Notes: generated from the sequence alone by a model not told the origin. A stretch of 64,000 nt of DNA from Orobanche coerulescens (GCA_033398695.1 CM065815.1:103196501-103260500); one strand, 5' to 3'; shown: positions 21,490 to 34,736, counted from the stretch's first letter. Numbers and translations: made by a program.

Positions 21490-22621
21490 GTTAGCTGGGA
21501 CAGAGGATGTGAAACCGCATTTTAGCCGTTAGGTCTAACTTTCTGCAGTCAGTCGTCTGTGACTGTATCCTATGTGCGTTGTCTAATAATGACAACCGTT
21601 TGATGTGGACGAGTGTTGTGACCTTTTATTCGCGCTAAGTGATAATTGATTTTGTTCGATGAGTTGATAAATTATGTCTGCTGTGTGTGTGTTCGAAATG
21701 TTTTCCTAAAACTTTCATAAGTTTGTGCAAGTTGCGGAAATCAATTTTTGAAACTAATTTGACGTTGCGATTATGCCATGGCTTTGTATGAACTTTGGAA
21801 ATTGTTTGAAATTTGCGAGCCGGCCTAGGATTCTCAAATAAAACCTCGACGGTATTGAAAGAGTTGTTTTAAAATACCTTGAACATTTTGTAAAATGTTA
21901 CCGTCGTTGATTCTTGCGTAGTGTTGGGAGAATTTTCAGAAATGACTTTAACGTACTATTGTATTTTCGAATAATTCGAGTACATGATTTTCAAAAATCT
22001 TTCACATCATAAAATATTTTTTTTCAAAAACCAATACGATTTCTTTTCAAAATATATAGTGAAAGATGAAAAATCTCACTCGATGTAAAGTTCAAACTCG
22101 GATTTGGAAATGTTAAAGTATGTAGGAATGGGTTGATGATCTTGCATGGTTAACTTGTTGGTTGTTAACGGTGATGGTGATGAGTAAAGGCATGACGATT
22201 TTGATAACGCCGGTTACAAGGAATTGTTATTTTCGCAAATGATTTCAAATGAGGCGGTTAGAGTATGTTGATTACAAGTTTTGATGAAATAACCCGAGGT
22301 ACCAAAAGTAATTTTAAAGTTTATTTTGAATAACATACAAAGCCAATGATTTTCAAAAGATTTTCTTTAAAGGGATACCTCGTGGATTTTCTTTCCGAGT
22401 TGTTATTGGTTACCTTATGTGATATGTCATGCTAAGTTGGTACTTTAGTATAGTTATTTTTGCGAAGTGGTGCAATCGTATTGAGTGAGAATCCGCTTAG
22501 TATGCCGAGGGACATAGGACGCGACCGTGACCATGGTACAGTTGGTTATGGAGATTAGATGCGGGACCAAGAGGATATGGCCGGGAAGGTTGGTATTCAA
22601 GCACTTCGTTTTTGTTATTAG

Positions 22622-22668
22622 GTTTCGGGGACGAAACCTCTTTTAAAGGTGATATGATGTAATGCCCG
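22622..22668 (+). other. Relic purine tract and LTR start inside family C
   Basis: The GTTTCGGGGACGAAAC inverted repeat, CTTTTAAAGG and then TGTAATGCCCG reproduce the 3' end layout of A, B and C elements. They lie about 620 bp before the real 3' LTR of C. Confidence 0.6.
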
Positions 22669-23591
22669 CATTTTTTTTCTTCTCGTTTAGTTTCGTTCGT
22701 ATTGAGGCGATTGCGTTTGTTAATGCTTCTGACCTTGTGTTGTTTCTCTCATTTGTCATTCGAGCGAGTTCTGATATTGTTCCAAATTGATGTACATATC
22801 GTTGTGATCTTTCCAAGTTCGGATCGATTTCTTGTGAACCGTGTTCGAAACTAACACCTCGTGCTTCCTACAAGTTATTGATGTCTTGATTTGAGGTATG
22901 AACTTCAAAGGTTATCGTTGTTGTTCGATCATTGCTATTCGTTCGTCGTTGTCCAATCGATGTCGTTTGACCTCGAAATCGTGATTATTGTACATCCGGC
23001 CATTTTGCGATTTTCATAAGTGTTGGGAAATTGTCTTCGTATTTGATCTTCCAAATCATGAGTTATTGGAATTTCATACCTTTCGTTGGGATCGTGACTT
23101 GATTTTTGTATTGCTCGGTTTTATCAACCGCAACGATTCATGCTCGTTGCTTTCGTAAGCATTCTTGCGTATTGAATCGGATCATAGTGGCTTTATCCGC
23201 ATGGAGTTACGGTGTGTTGTCGAGTCGCCTTGCTTTTGTTTTAAGTTTCGGGACGAAACTTATTTTTAAGGGGTAGAATGTAATACCCACGATTTTCGTT
23301 CGGTTATTTTGGATTTTTTCGGATATTTCGGTTGTCGAGTTAGGTATTATTTTCTCGACAACCGATTTTGGCGTCTAAGACCGTAGGTGATGATTTGTTA
23401 TCCGTTGTTTTCATTTCGGACCGATGATGTTGTCCCAGAGTATTTTGTCGTGTTCGTTCCGTGCGATTTCGGAAAATCGAGTCGTCGAATCATGGTGGTC
23501 GGACACGGCCGGACGGTTGGGGACGGTGGCGGACGGGCTGCAGTAATGGCCGGACGAGTGCGAGCCTTGGCCGGGCGGTTGCGGCAGAACC

Positions 23592-23940
23592 GTAAGCGCA
23601 CGCCTTCTGGCCGGAAAGTAGCGCCTTCGGCCGGGAAAGCGGCGCACGCTATGGCCGGTTAGGCTGCGCGCGCTAGTCGGCAAAGCGATAAGCGAAGGTT
23701 ACGGGCTGAGGAGATCGGCGGTAGCGCACGCTATCTTGCCGGACATCTGCGCCTTCTGGCCGGCCGTAGCGCACGCCTTCTGACTTTGAAAGCTGCGCGC
23801 TTCTGGCCGAGCCAGGAAGTCTCTGGAATGTGGCTGGGCCGACAGCGCACGTGTTCAGCGCATGATGGCGGGCCCGGCCGAACATTCTCGACCATGACCG
23901 CCCGCTAGCGCACGCTAGCTCGGCAGTCTAGCGCACGCTA
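23592..23940 (+). repeat. Palindrome array, family C 3' LTR (degraded)
   Basis: The last two units (23906, 23929) are intact and 23 bp apart. Earlier units show GCCTTCTGGCCGG where the 5' LTR has GCTACGGCCGG. Confidence 0.75.
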
Positions 23941-23951
23941 GGCTGCACCAG

Positions 23952-23959
23952 TATAAATA
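23952..23959 (+). promoter_or_regulatory. TATA box, family C 3' LTR
   Basis: TATAAATA lies 23 bp after the start of the last palindrome. Confidence 0.78.
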
Positions 23960-26195
23960 TGACCGAGCAGTCCTGTTTGCACTCATTTTTCATTTCCTTC
24001 CTTTCGTGTACGCCGCTGGAGTCTTGGAGGTGACGAAGGCATGTTGTTATACAACTAATCCACGAAGTTTGGGAGCTGATAATATCGATTAATCACTCCA
24101 TAACATCCTTCAATCCATCGAATCAAGGTTAGTTTTTCTAAAATCATAGTTTTGGGAAAAATTGGGGATTTTGTTGATTTCGTCCGTTTGATTCGTTATA
24201 ACTTAGAATAGTGAGGGATTGTTGATTATTAAGTTGTTTTATATCGAATTCCTTGTTTTTCCATGGTTGGATTACCAAGGATTCTTCGTTTTGTTGAGTT
24301 CCTAATCGGTGCCTTGAAGGTGTCCGGTGAAAATCCTTAGAGGGGGGTTTTGGGCGTTCTACGATTATTCTTCCTCGTACGATCGTTGATTATTGACGGT
24401 ATTATGTTAGGGTCAGGTTCCTTGCGAAGAACTTGAGTCGGAACCTTTCCGTTCGCGGTTTTCCGATCGGTAGAGTTACCGTCGTTTTCACCGGAGAGTT
24501 GTGGACGTTCGAGGTTTTCCGGTTGAGCCATGTTCGTCGGAGTGTCCGGCATCGACTATCGAGGCAAGTATCTTGCCCATACATTACGTATTTGGTGAAT
24601 ATGATGATTGAAAATTGACGATATGTGTTAAACAATTGTTCACAACCATTTTTCTAAAGATTCGTTATAACTATAATCATGGTTTTATTTAAAGAGGATT
24701 CTTGTGTTCGGGAATTAATGTGCTTAATTGACTATACGTATTGGTGTCGAGTATAGGATCACATTATTTTCGAGTGATGCCATTATGTGTGATTTTGTTG
24801 TTGGTAAGTTAAAGTTCAATTATTTTGTTAAGAATTTGTGTGGAGTCATGCGGATGTGTGTGTGAATGTGTGAACTCGTGTGATATTGGTTGTGTCGATT
24901 GGTGCTGTTTAGGTGGTGTGTTTCTTTGTGGATAGTATAAATTTTGGGTCGTGAGTATGTGTTGGATAATATGGCCATTTTAGCAAAATACCTCGACTAT
25001 ATATATTGTGATTGACTCTTGAGGATTGCGGTTTTGGAAAATGTGAATTGATGAGAGTTGTAAGGTTTTTCTCGGGTACTCTCACTCGGGGATTGACTCG
25101 ACGGGGTCACACGGGGACCTGGTGGCTTAGCGGCTGGACCGGGTCGCGAGAGTTACTTCGAGTGGGCATTCTCACCTGGGGATTGCTCGACGGGGCACAC
25201 AGGGACTTGGTGGCCTTACGGCGGGACCGGAGGGTTGGACCGGGTCGCGAGAATTGCCAGAGTGTTTGTACTGTTGATTAATTGTGATATGTCCGGAGTA
25301 TCACAATGCTTGTTGCTCGGAGTCGAGAGACATTATATATCGAGTCTTGGTGTTTGGCTAAAATGGCATAAAAATAATGTGTTGTGTGTAATGTGTCGTT
25401 GGAAGTGAATTGAAGTGAATGAACGGGTCGTGGACCCTGTATTGATGATCGAAATGGTTGGGTCGTGGACCTTGTGTTTTGTGACTGGAATGAGTTGGGT
25501 TGTGAACCCCGTGTTTTGTTAATCGAATTTGCATTTTTGGAAAATGAATATTGGGGCGGTGACCCTAAGTGGCTTTTGAAGAATTAAGAACTTTACTATC
25601 GCAAATGTTTTCGAAAACTCCCGAGATTTGAAAATGTTTTCAAAGTGCTTTCTTGTTTTGGTTTCTACTTTCAAGACTTGAACTACTTTAATTATCAAAT
25701 AGCTCGGGAAGTCTTTTGTTGTATTCTCGGAATGTGTTTTGTATGGCTCGTATTTGCACTTTATACTTGAACTAGCAAAACAGTGGAGTTTTGCTAACCC
25801 CCGAGTATTCGGGGGTGGATGTCTGTTTTTGCATCCAGGTACATGCAGGTTTGGTAGCAAAACACAGGATCGGCGCGAAGGATGATGGAAGGCGAACGAT
25901 ACTAATCATACGAAGGCCAGTGTTGGATACAGTCAGTCCGAGTTTGTGTATGGTCTTTCTTCTGTCGTACTTTTGGTTTGTGAGTATATTTTACCCTTGC
26001 ATGGGTATGAGTCGAGATAGAAATGTGTATTTTTGACTTGTACGTTGTGACGAAAGACCAAGATGGTCTACGGATTTGGTATTTTATCATGTCGGTATGT
26101 AATTTATTGTGTGGTTTTGATGTCTAGCCTGGTGGATCCTCACGGAGAGGGTCTACGGCGTGTAATATTCCCGGTTTGATTCTGGGGGTGTTACA

Positions 26196-28109
26196 TATTG
26201 TTGGTATTAATGGTTATGTTGATCGTCTCATTGGGGGATGTTGATGGATATGGTCCTCGGCTTTGAGGTAATCTAAGTATTTGTTCAGTCATGTGGATAA
26301 TTAGTATGTTGAATTGTTGTATATGTTGAGGTTTCGTGTAATGAGTTTCGTATCGGTTATTCGTTGAGGGATGTTGATCCCAGGACTGTTGTATTGAGAT
26401 CGTAGATCGTGTTGGTCATTCATTTGGGGATGATGATCCCAGGATTGATGTTTTGGATATTGATTAGTCATGTCGACTTTTCATTGTCGGTCTGTTGTTG
26501 TTCACTTCGGTGAGTCTTTTGATCCTTATTGGATATGTGTTTCTTTGAGTTTCGTTGTCATGTTGCATCGTGACATATCCGGAGTCATATCTGCGTGCCG
26601 ATTGGTTATTGTGTAGGATTTTTAGCCGGGCACATGATGGTTATGTGTTGATATTTCCACATTGAACCGTGCACACGAGACGTAGTTCGTGAGGCTAATT
26701 AGGTACAAGACCACACGTGTATGTGATCAATACCCGGGGTGGCTTGTGCACGGACACATTTCCGGATCGGGCGTACTATGACTTCCATCTTTGAGCCATA
26801 TTGTTTGGTCGTTCATCCTCCATTTATGGTTGGGTATGTTCGACAGTTTGTGACTGGTTGTTCATACGCCCGAGGGGTATGTTCGACAGTTGGAGTTATT
26901 TCTTGAGATCCATTATTGTTGATCATTTGGAGTTTACCTTGTTGATGGTATTCTCGGTTATTGTTGATCCTTTATTGATCGTGTCGGAGTTATCATGTTG
27001 ATGGTATTCTCGGTTATTGTTGATCCTTTGTTTATCGTGTCGGAGTTATCATGTTGATGGTACTCTCGGTTATCGTTGATCCTTTGTTGGTCGTATTGGA
27101 GTTATCATGTCGATGATATTCTCAGTTGATGTATTGGTTGATCATTGTTATTGATCATATGAGCATTCGGATGCCGTCGATGTTTCGGATTTGTTATCAT
27201 TATCATATGGTAGTTGATCTACGAGATATGTTGTGTCTTGTTGGTTTATCCAGGTTGAGTTTTGATTGTGTAATCCGATGGACGAGATTTGGCACGGATG
27301 AATTATTTCATGATTATGAGTTATGATGATGTTTTGAGGATTGTTGGTATTTTTGAAATTCAATGAGATAATTGTTGTTAAGTTCATTTCGTCATTCGAG
27401 GATGCGAAATGTGGATTATGGTAAGGATTGGATTATTATGGATTGGTAAGGTTATAACGGTAAGATTACGTTGGTAGTATTCTTACAGTATTATTATATT
27501 GGTATGTAATTATTTATGATGATGTGATCGGTATCATTATTGAGAATATTGGCTGAACCCGTCGTGGGCTTTATTTTTAGGTACTCGGAGATCAAGCTCG
27601 TAGCGGTCTTGAGGGGATGAGCAACCCGAAGTGATCCTGGCTGTGGCTTGTTTTCGGAGAATTGAGTATTCTTTTCCGGTTATTTATTTCTGCTGCAAAT
27701 GTGTATTTTGAACTGTATTTATCCGCTGCGTGTGTATATCTCAAAATGGCTTTTCGGTATCTTTATCCGCTGCATGTGTGTATTTTAAAAGGGCCTTTTT
27801 GGCATTTTGTGAACTTGAGTTATTTCGTTAAACCTTTTCCTAAACTATTTTATCGGTACGTTTAAGTGGTAGCTTAGCGTACATTTTGAACTATCGAGAT
27901 TTGGCACTTCGCCTTGTATTTTCAAATGGTATTTTATGACGGTATTTGAGAACTTTGTTTTTGAAAATATTTGAGTTTTTGCAAAATATTACCGTCATCG
28001 GCCTCTTTGGCTTTTGAACGTTTTGAATTGGTTTTGTAAACGGTTTTTAGCACAGTGGGTTCGGCGTGGGACCCACGGCTGTAATATCCGGATGGTTTTG
28101 GGGTGTTAC
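26196..28109 (+). mobile_element. LTR of family B, copy 2, right part
   Basis: It begins with the second TATTG of the target duplication, then continues B LTR sequence through the 56-bp repeats (about 26930-27125) to a degraded end, TGTTAC. Many CAG and CTG sites between 27160 and 28130 are altered relative to 13380-14320. Confidence 0.9.
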
Positions 28110-28502
28110 GAGAAGATGGTATCGAGCTTGGGTTTTGTGAAACCCGGGCGTGTGTGTTATGTGGCTCTCTCAGAGTGCGGTAGTAGCGTGGCTTTTGAAA
28201 ATGAGTTTTTCTGACTTTTGAGTCGAATCGATTTTTGGAGTTTCCAAAATTTTCGTGATTCTTTTCAAACTGCTATTTGTGATATTTGTGTGTGTTGGTT
28301 GTGTTGAGACTTCGTATGGGAGTCGTGTGCTAGTATCACGGGAAATCATCGGCTTCACGCACCTGTAGGTATATTGGTTTGGTTATTTCGCTTGTGGCGA
28401 CGCTTGATTGTTTTTGTGATGAGTTGGAAAATTTTGGATTTATCTGTTGTTGGTGATGGGTTGCAAGTTTCGAGGACGAAACTTATTTTAAGGGGGGTAG
28501 TA
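28110..28502 (+). mobile_element. Family B internal region, copy 2
   Basis: It is 393 bp and matches 14321-14710. The primer-binding site (28117-28127) reads TGGTATCGAGC, with the CAG altered. The purine tract is at about 28490-28498. There is no coding capacity. Confidence 0.88.
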
Positions 28503-28812
28503 TGTAATACCCGAATTTTCAGTATAAATTTTTCGCGTTATTTTATCTGAGATATACTGTATAGTTTGGTATCTATACAGTATGTATAAAATAAATTGAG
28601 AACCGAGACAGCTATACTGGTGTGATTATCGTTTTTGATTGACAGATATATTCAGGATATGTTGTATCAGGTTAAACAGATTTGGATATCAGGTATACCG
28701 TATGAGAATATTTTTGGATTTAGTATGTGTATTCAGTATGCCGTATGTTTGTATTTTGTACACTGAGACGTCGGACAGGAACAGTTGGATTTTTGGCTAA
28801 GTATAATAGCCA

Positions 28813-29357
28813 TTACGTACGTTAAGCCTTGGAGCTTACGTATGTAAAATGTGTTAGCTTACGTACGTTATATAGTGTACATAACGTACGTAACAAGAGG
28901 AATCAGACAGTGGGGCCCGTGGTCGGCAGCTTTCGGCGCAGATGTGGACAGGTGAGTCAACGGATGGAGTTACGTACGTTATACAGGGTGTATTACGTAC
29001 GTAATACGATTATTATACTGTAGCAAGTCAACGTCGTATTAAATGCGCAGCGGAATAAGTGTTACGTGCGTTACGGGCGGTGGCGAGTCGTGGCGAGATG
29101 ACTGGATGGCGAGCATGGCGGTCGTGACTCGTTGGAATGGCCGGGCATGGTCGACGGTGACTCGTGGGGGTGGCCGATCACGGTCGGCGGTGACTCGCGA
29201 GGATGGCTAGATCGGCGATTACGTACGTAAGCGGTGGCGATTCTGGCCGTAAGGGCGATTACGTAAGCATTGCCGATTACGTCGTAAGGGTTCCGGCTGA
29301 ATTGGGCGGAGGGTCGGCGCGGCCACGTGCGTAAGGACCCGCCGGTTACGTACGTAA
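28813..29357 (+). repeat. Phased TTACGTACGTAA array, family B LTR copy 3
   Basis: Starts at 28813, 28836, 28859, 28882, then 28970 and 28993, are each exactly 23 bp apart within groups. Further copies lie at 29062, 29219 and 29346. Variants keep CG at positions 4-5 and 8-9. Confidence 0.93.
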
Positions 29358-29375
29358 CGTCTTGGCAGTCTCGGC

Positions 29376-29383
29376 TATATAAG
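29376..29383 (+). promoter_or_regulatory. TATA box, family B LTR copy 3
   Basis: TATATAAG lies 30 bp after the start of the last palindrome at 29346. Confidence 0.78.
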
Positions 29384-32300
29384 GCACGGACCGAGTCACC
29401 TACTCATTTTTCATTTTTCTTCGTTTCTTAGCGATTCCTTGGCAGAATTGATGGATTTGAGTATGAGCAACTTATAACAACATGTTTTGGAAGTTGGAAT
29501 CATGGATTAACATCATCTTCCACCCGGATCGAAGGTAAGAACACCTAAACTTTTGGTTTTTGGATGTTCTTGAGATTTCTTGGTGTTTTGGCTGATTTGC
29601 TTCGTTTTGATTCAGATTGTTGATTGAACTTGATTGTAAACTCGTAATCATTCATTATTCTTGAAGTTTTGTGGAAAGAATTCGAGTATTTCTTTGAATA
29701 ATCGATTGAATTGGACTATGCCTTCAAAGTGTTCGATGAAATGTCTCAATGAGTAGAACTTGGAAAATTCAACACGTTTTCGTATGAATGGTGATGGAAA
29801 TGATATTGTTGTGATGATTCTTGGTAATTATGGGAATTTTGTTAAAGGAAGATAATGAATTGGTGATCAAATGAATCGATTATGTTGTTATGATTATGGA
29901 ATCGTAGTATTCTCGATGTTCTTGGTGGTTTGTTGCGATTCATGATGTTATGAGAAGTATATGTTGAAGGACATGATTATATACACCTTGAATTATGATT
30001 AAGGGTTGTTTAGATGTTAGAAAACATCGGGTTATGTTGTTTTATGGATTATGAACGTGAATTTGGATAATTCGTGTTCTTAAAGAACTCTTGAGTTACA
30101 TGTTATGATTTTGGAAGGATTTCGGATAATTTTTGGAATGTGATTATTCACGATAATAATCGGTAAATTGTTTTCTACGAATTTACAAGTATGAACAAGG
30201 AGGAGTTTTGTCTTCGTATTTGGAGTTGAAGTTGGAATCGAATATGTTATAAAATCCTTAATGTCGAGATGAATTGATCATTGATTTGATGAATACGTTT
30301 TAAAGTGTTGGTGTTTTGGATATGAATATGGAATATTCACATTTAGAACTAAGTTATGTATCTTGGTACAATATTCGTATAGGAATACGAATATGATTTC
30401 GAGTTCGATGAGAATTATTATTCATGTTTGAATTTGGAAATTCATACTTATTGAATAAGTGTTCAATTCGGATAATGGAATTATTTGAAACCTTTGGAAT
30501 ATGGTTATCTATATTGTTGAATTAATTGGATTGTCCGGATTGATGATGATAACCGGTAATTGGATTTTATTATGATTATACAAGGAGGAAACTTGTAATT
30601 GTTTTTAAGATTGAATGTGGAATCGGTAATGTTAGACCCTTGTTGGTTTAAATAGATTATGGATATGATATTCAAATTGTGGAATCGTATTGTGGTTTTG
30701 AATTCGTGATCGATTGATTTGGTTGTTCGGATTTGTGTTTAATCGGGATTTTGTAGAACCGTTGTGCTTGTTGATCGGTTATTGATTGTTATTTGTGATC
30801 ATCGAGTTACGACTTGTATCGTGGATATGGGTTCGTATTCGTTGAGTTTGTTGGTTGAGTATGTCGGTTATTGATTTTTATCGAATGTGTGTTAATCGGT
30901 TATTGCAATAGGTTGATATGTTTTGATCGTGGATTATGACCGTTGAGTTGCGGTTGAGGCTAAAAAGTTCGTAGATTGCTTTTGGTCGGGGCTAAGGAGC
31001 TCGTAGACAAAGGCAATGGATTTTGGTAACGGCTTCGTGGTATCGGTATCGAGGCAAGTTTATATATGTTCAGTTTATAATATTTGATAAATGGTTTCGT
31101 TTTCATTTCATTTATAATTCGTATAGCAATGTTGTTAGAAATGTAAGTTGTCAGGATAATGGTTTGTATATCGTGCTCTGGTTGTATTAAATCATAAGGT
31201 ATATGATTTAATTGTGTTCAGGGAAGACGTGAGTTATCTTTGGTCAAGGATATAGAATATCGGATATCGAGGATAGTTATCGTGATGACATAAATATCGG
31301 GATAAAGGGTTATTGGTATTGAATGGATGGTACCTTATTTGAGATTATTTGTATAACTATGTATTCGTTCAGGAATGTTGTTCGTGGAAAGGATGTTGTC
31401 TTCGGATTTGAGGTAATTTATGTATTGTTCAGTTATGAGATAATTATTATGTTGAGTTGTTGTATATGTTGTATGTTGAGGCTTCGTATATTGAGATTAA
31501 ATGCGGGTTGTTCGTTGAGGGATGTTGATCCCAGGACTATTGTTGGTATTAATGGTTATGTTGATCGTCTCATTGGGGGATGTTGATGGATATGGTCCTC
31601 GGATTTGAGGTAATCTAAGTATTTGTTCAGTCATGTGGATAATTAGTATGTTGAATTGTTGTATATGTTGAGGTTTCGTGTAATGAGTTTCGTATCGGTT
31701 ATTCATTGAGGGATGTTGATCCCAGGACTGTTGTATTGAGATCGTAGATCGTGTTGGTCATTCATTTGGGGATGAGGATCCCAGGATTGATGTTTTGGAT
31801 ATTGATTAGTCATGTCGACTTTTCATTGTCGGTCTGTTGTTGTTCACTTCGGTGAGTCTTTTGATCCTTATTGGATATGTGTTTCTTTGAGTTTCGTTGT
31901 CATGTTTCATCGTGACATATCTGGAGTCATATCTGCGTGCCGATTGGTTATTGTGTAGGATTTTTAGCCGGGCACATGATGGTTATGTGTTGATATTTCT
32001 ACATTGAACCGTGCACACGAGACGTAGTTCGTGAGGCTAATTAGGTACAAGACCACATGTGTATGTGATCAATACCCGGGGTGGCTTGTGCACGGACACA
32101 TTTCCGAATCGGGCGTACTATGACTTCCATCTTTGAGCCATATTGTTTGGTCGTTCATCCTCCATTTATGGTTGGGTATGTTCGACAATTTGTGACTGGT
32201 TGTTCATACGCCCGAGGGGTATGTTCGACAGTCGGAGTTATTTCTTGAGATCCATTATTGTTGATCATTTGGAATTTACCTTGTTGATGGTATTCTCGGT

Positions 32301-33461
32301 TATTGTTGATCCTTTGTTGATCGTGTCGGAGTTATCATGTTGATGGTATTCTCGGTTATTGTTGATCCTTTGTTTATCGTGTCGGAGTTATCATGTTGAT
32401 GGTACTCTCGGTTATCGTTGATCCTTTGTTGGTCGTATTGGAGTTATCATGTCGATGATATTCTCAGTTGATGTATTGGTTGATCATTGTTATTGATCAT
32501 ATGAGCATTCGGACTGTACGTCGATGTTTCAGGATTTGTTATCATTATCATATGGTAGTTGATCTACAGATATGTTGTGTACTGTTGGTTTATCCAGGTT
32601 GAGTTTTGATTGTGTAATCCGATGGACAGGATTTGGCACGGATGAATTATTTCATGATTATGAGTTATGATGATGTTTTGAGGATTGTTGGTATTTTTGA
32701 AATTCAATACAGATAATTGTTGTTAAGTTCATTTCGTCATTCGAGGATGCGAAATGTGGATTATGGTAAGGATTGGATTATTATGGATTGGTAAGGTTAT
32801 AACGGTAAGATTACGTTGGTAGTATTCTTACAGTATTATTACATTGGTATGTAATTATTTATGATGATGTGATCGGTATCATTATTGAGTATTGTGGCTG
32901 ACCCCGTCGTGGGCTTTATTTTTAGGTACTCGGAGATCAAGCTAGTAGCGGTCGTGAGGGGATGAGCTTCCCGATGTGATACTGGCTGTGGCTTGTTTTC
33001 GGAGAATTGAGTATTCTTTTCCGGTTATTTATTTCCGCTGCAAATGTGTATTTTGAACTGTATTTATCCGCTGCGTGTGTATATCTCAAAATGGCTTTTC
33101 GGTATCTTTATCCGCTGCGTGTGTGTATTTTAAAAGGGCCTTTTTGGCATTTTGTGAACTTGAGTTATTTCGTTAAACCTTTTCCTAAACTATTTATCGG
33201 TACGTTTAAGTGGTAGCTTAACGTACATTTTGAACTATCGAGATTTGATACTTCGCCTTGTATTTTCAAATGGTATTTTATGACGGTATTTGAGAACTTT
33301 GTTTTTGAAAATATTTGAGTTTTTGCAAAATATTACCGTCATCGGCCTCTTTGGCTTTTTGAACGTTTTTGAATTGGTTTTGTAAACGGTTTTTAGCCTG
33401 GTGGGTTCCGGCGTGGGACCCACGGCGCTGTAATATCCCGGATGGTTTTGGGGGTGTTACA

Positions 33462-33851
33462 GAAGATGGTATCAGAGCTTGGGTTTTGTGAAACCCAGGC
33501 GTGTGTGTTATGTGGCTCTACCGGTACGGTAGTAGCGTGGCTTTTGAAAATGAGTTTTTCTGACTTTTGAGTCGAATCGATTTTTGGAGTTTCCAAAATT
33601 TTCGTGATTCTTTTCAAACTGCTATTTGTGATATTTGTGTGTGTTGGTTGTGTTGAGACTTCGTATGGGAGTCGTGTGCTAGTATCACGGGAAATCATCG
33701 GCTTCACGCACCTGTAAGTATATTGGTTTGGTTATTTCGCTTGTGGCGACGCTTGATTGTTTTTGTGATGAGTTGGAAAATTTTGGATTTATCTGTTGTT
33801 GGTGATGGGTTGCAAGTTTCGAGGACGAAACTTATTTTAAGGGGGGTAGTA
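33462..33851 (+). mobile_element. Family B internal region, copy 3
   Basis: It is 390 bp with a clean primer-binding site (33467-33478, TGGTATCAGAGC), stem-loop, GTTTCGAGGACGAAAC and purine tract. It is the same length as copy 1. Confidence 0.9.
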
Positions 33852-34161
33852 TGTAATACCCGAATTTTCAGTATAAATTTTTCGCGTTATTTTATCTGAG
33901 ATATACTGTATAGTTTGGTATCTATACAGTATGGATAAAATAAATTGAGAACCGAGACAGCTATACTGGTGTGATTATCGTTTTTGATTGACAGATATAT
34001 TCAGGATATGTTGTATCAGGTTAAACAGATTTGGATATCAGGTATACCATATGAGAATATTTTTGGATTCAGTATGTGTATTCAGTATGCCGTATGTTTG
34101 TATTTTGTACACCGAGACGTCGGACAGGAACAGTTGGATTTTTGGCTAAGTATAATAGCCA

Positions 34162-34716
34162 TTACGTACGTTAAGCCTTGGAGCTTACGTACGTAAAATG
34201 TGTTAGCTTACGTACGTTATATAGTGTACATAACGTACGTAACAAGAGGAATCGGACAGTGGGGCCCGTGGTCGGCAGCTTTCGGCGCAGATGTGGACAG
34301 GTGAGTCAACGGATGGAGTTACGTCGTTATACGGGGTGTATTACGACGTAATACGATTATTATCTTGTAGCAAGTCAACGTCGTATTACGTGCGCAGCGG
34401 AATAAGTGTTACGTGCGTTACGGGGCGGTGGCGAGTCGTGGCCGAGATGACTGGATGGCGAGCATGGCGGTCGTGACTCGTTGGAATGGCGGGCATGGTC
34501 GACCGACTCGTGGGGTGGCCGATCACGGTTGGCAGTGACTCAAAGGGATGGCTAGATCGGCGATTACGACGTAAAGCGGTGGCGATTCTGGCCGTAAGGG
34601 CCAGTTACGTACGTAAGCCAGCTGCCGGTTACGTACGTAAGGGTTCCGACAGAATTGGGCAGTAGGGTCGGCCGCGGCCGGCTACGTACGTAAGGACCCG
34701 CCGGTTACGTACGTAA
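34162..34716 (+). repeat. Phased TTACGTACGTAA array, family B LTR copy 4
   Basis: Units at 34162, 34185, 34208 and 34231 are exactly 23 bp apart. Later units are partly damaged by loss of AC pairs; the last is at 34705. Confidence 0.9.
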
Positions 34717-34736
34717 CGTGCCGGCAGGTCTCGGCC

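Larger units (their letters stand above)
20628..23278 (+). mobile_element. Family C internal region, non-coding mosaic
   Basis: It starts with a degraded primer-binding site (20632-20642, TGGTATCGAGC) and a stem-loop (GCTTAGGTT...AACCTAGGC). No frame encodes a recognisable protein. It contains a second palindrome array (21364-21489), an inverted repeat like the end of B LTRs (about 21850-21905), and an inner GTTTCGGGGACGAAAC plus purine tract followed by TGTAATGCCC (22622-22668), which looks like the 3' end and LTR start of another element. The true purine tract is at about 23262-23278. Confidence 0.8.
17739..26195 (+). mobile_element. Complete family C LTR element (non-autonomous)
   Basis: The element is 8.46 kb with two LTRs of about 2.9 kb, a primer-binding site, a purine tract and a 5-bp target duplication. 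The internal 2.65 kb has no gag or pol similarity, so it is a large non-autonomous derivative. The two LTRs are near-identical outside CHG-type sites, suggesting recent insertion; I have not calculated identity. It sits inside the second B LTR, so it is younger than that LTR. Confidence 0.93.
23279..26195 (+). mobile_element. 3' LTR of family C
   Basis: It is 2.92 kb and matches the 5' LTR along its length, including the donor-like site (24127/24128), GAGGCAAGT (about 24561) and the end GGGGGTGTTACA. The U3 palindrome section is more damaged than in the 5' LTR: GCTA is replaced by TTCT in several units. Confidence 0.92.
28503..33461 (+). mobile_element. LTR of family B, copy 3 (only uninterrupted full-length copy)
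   Basis: It is 4959 bp, TGTAATACCCGAATT to GGGGGTGTTACA. It has a palindrome array (28813-29357), TATA (29376), donor-like AAG|GTAAGA (29534/29535), GAGGCAAGT (near 31050), 56-bp repeats (about 32270-32470), an inverted repeat near 33278-33345 and the end hairpin (about 33401-33424). It serves as the reference for the family. No protein-coding frame is supported. Confidence 0.93.
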
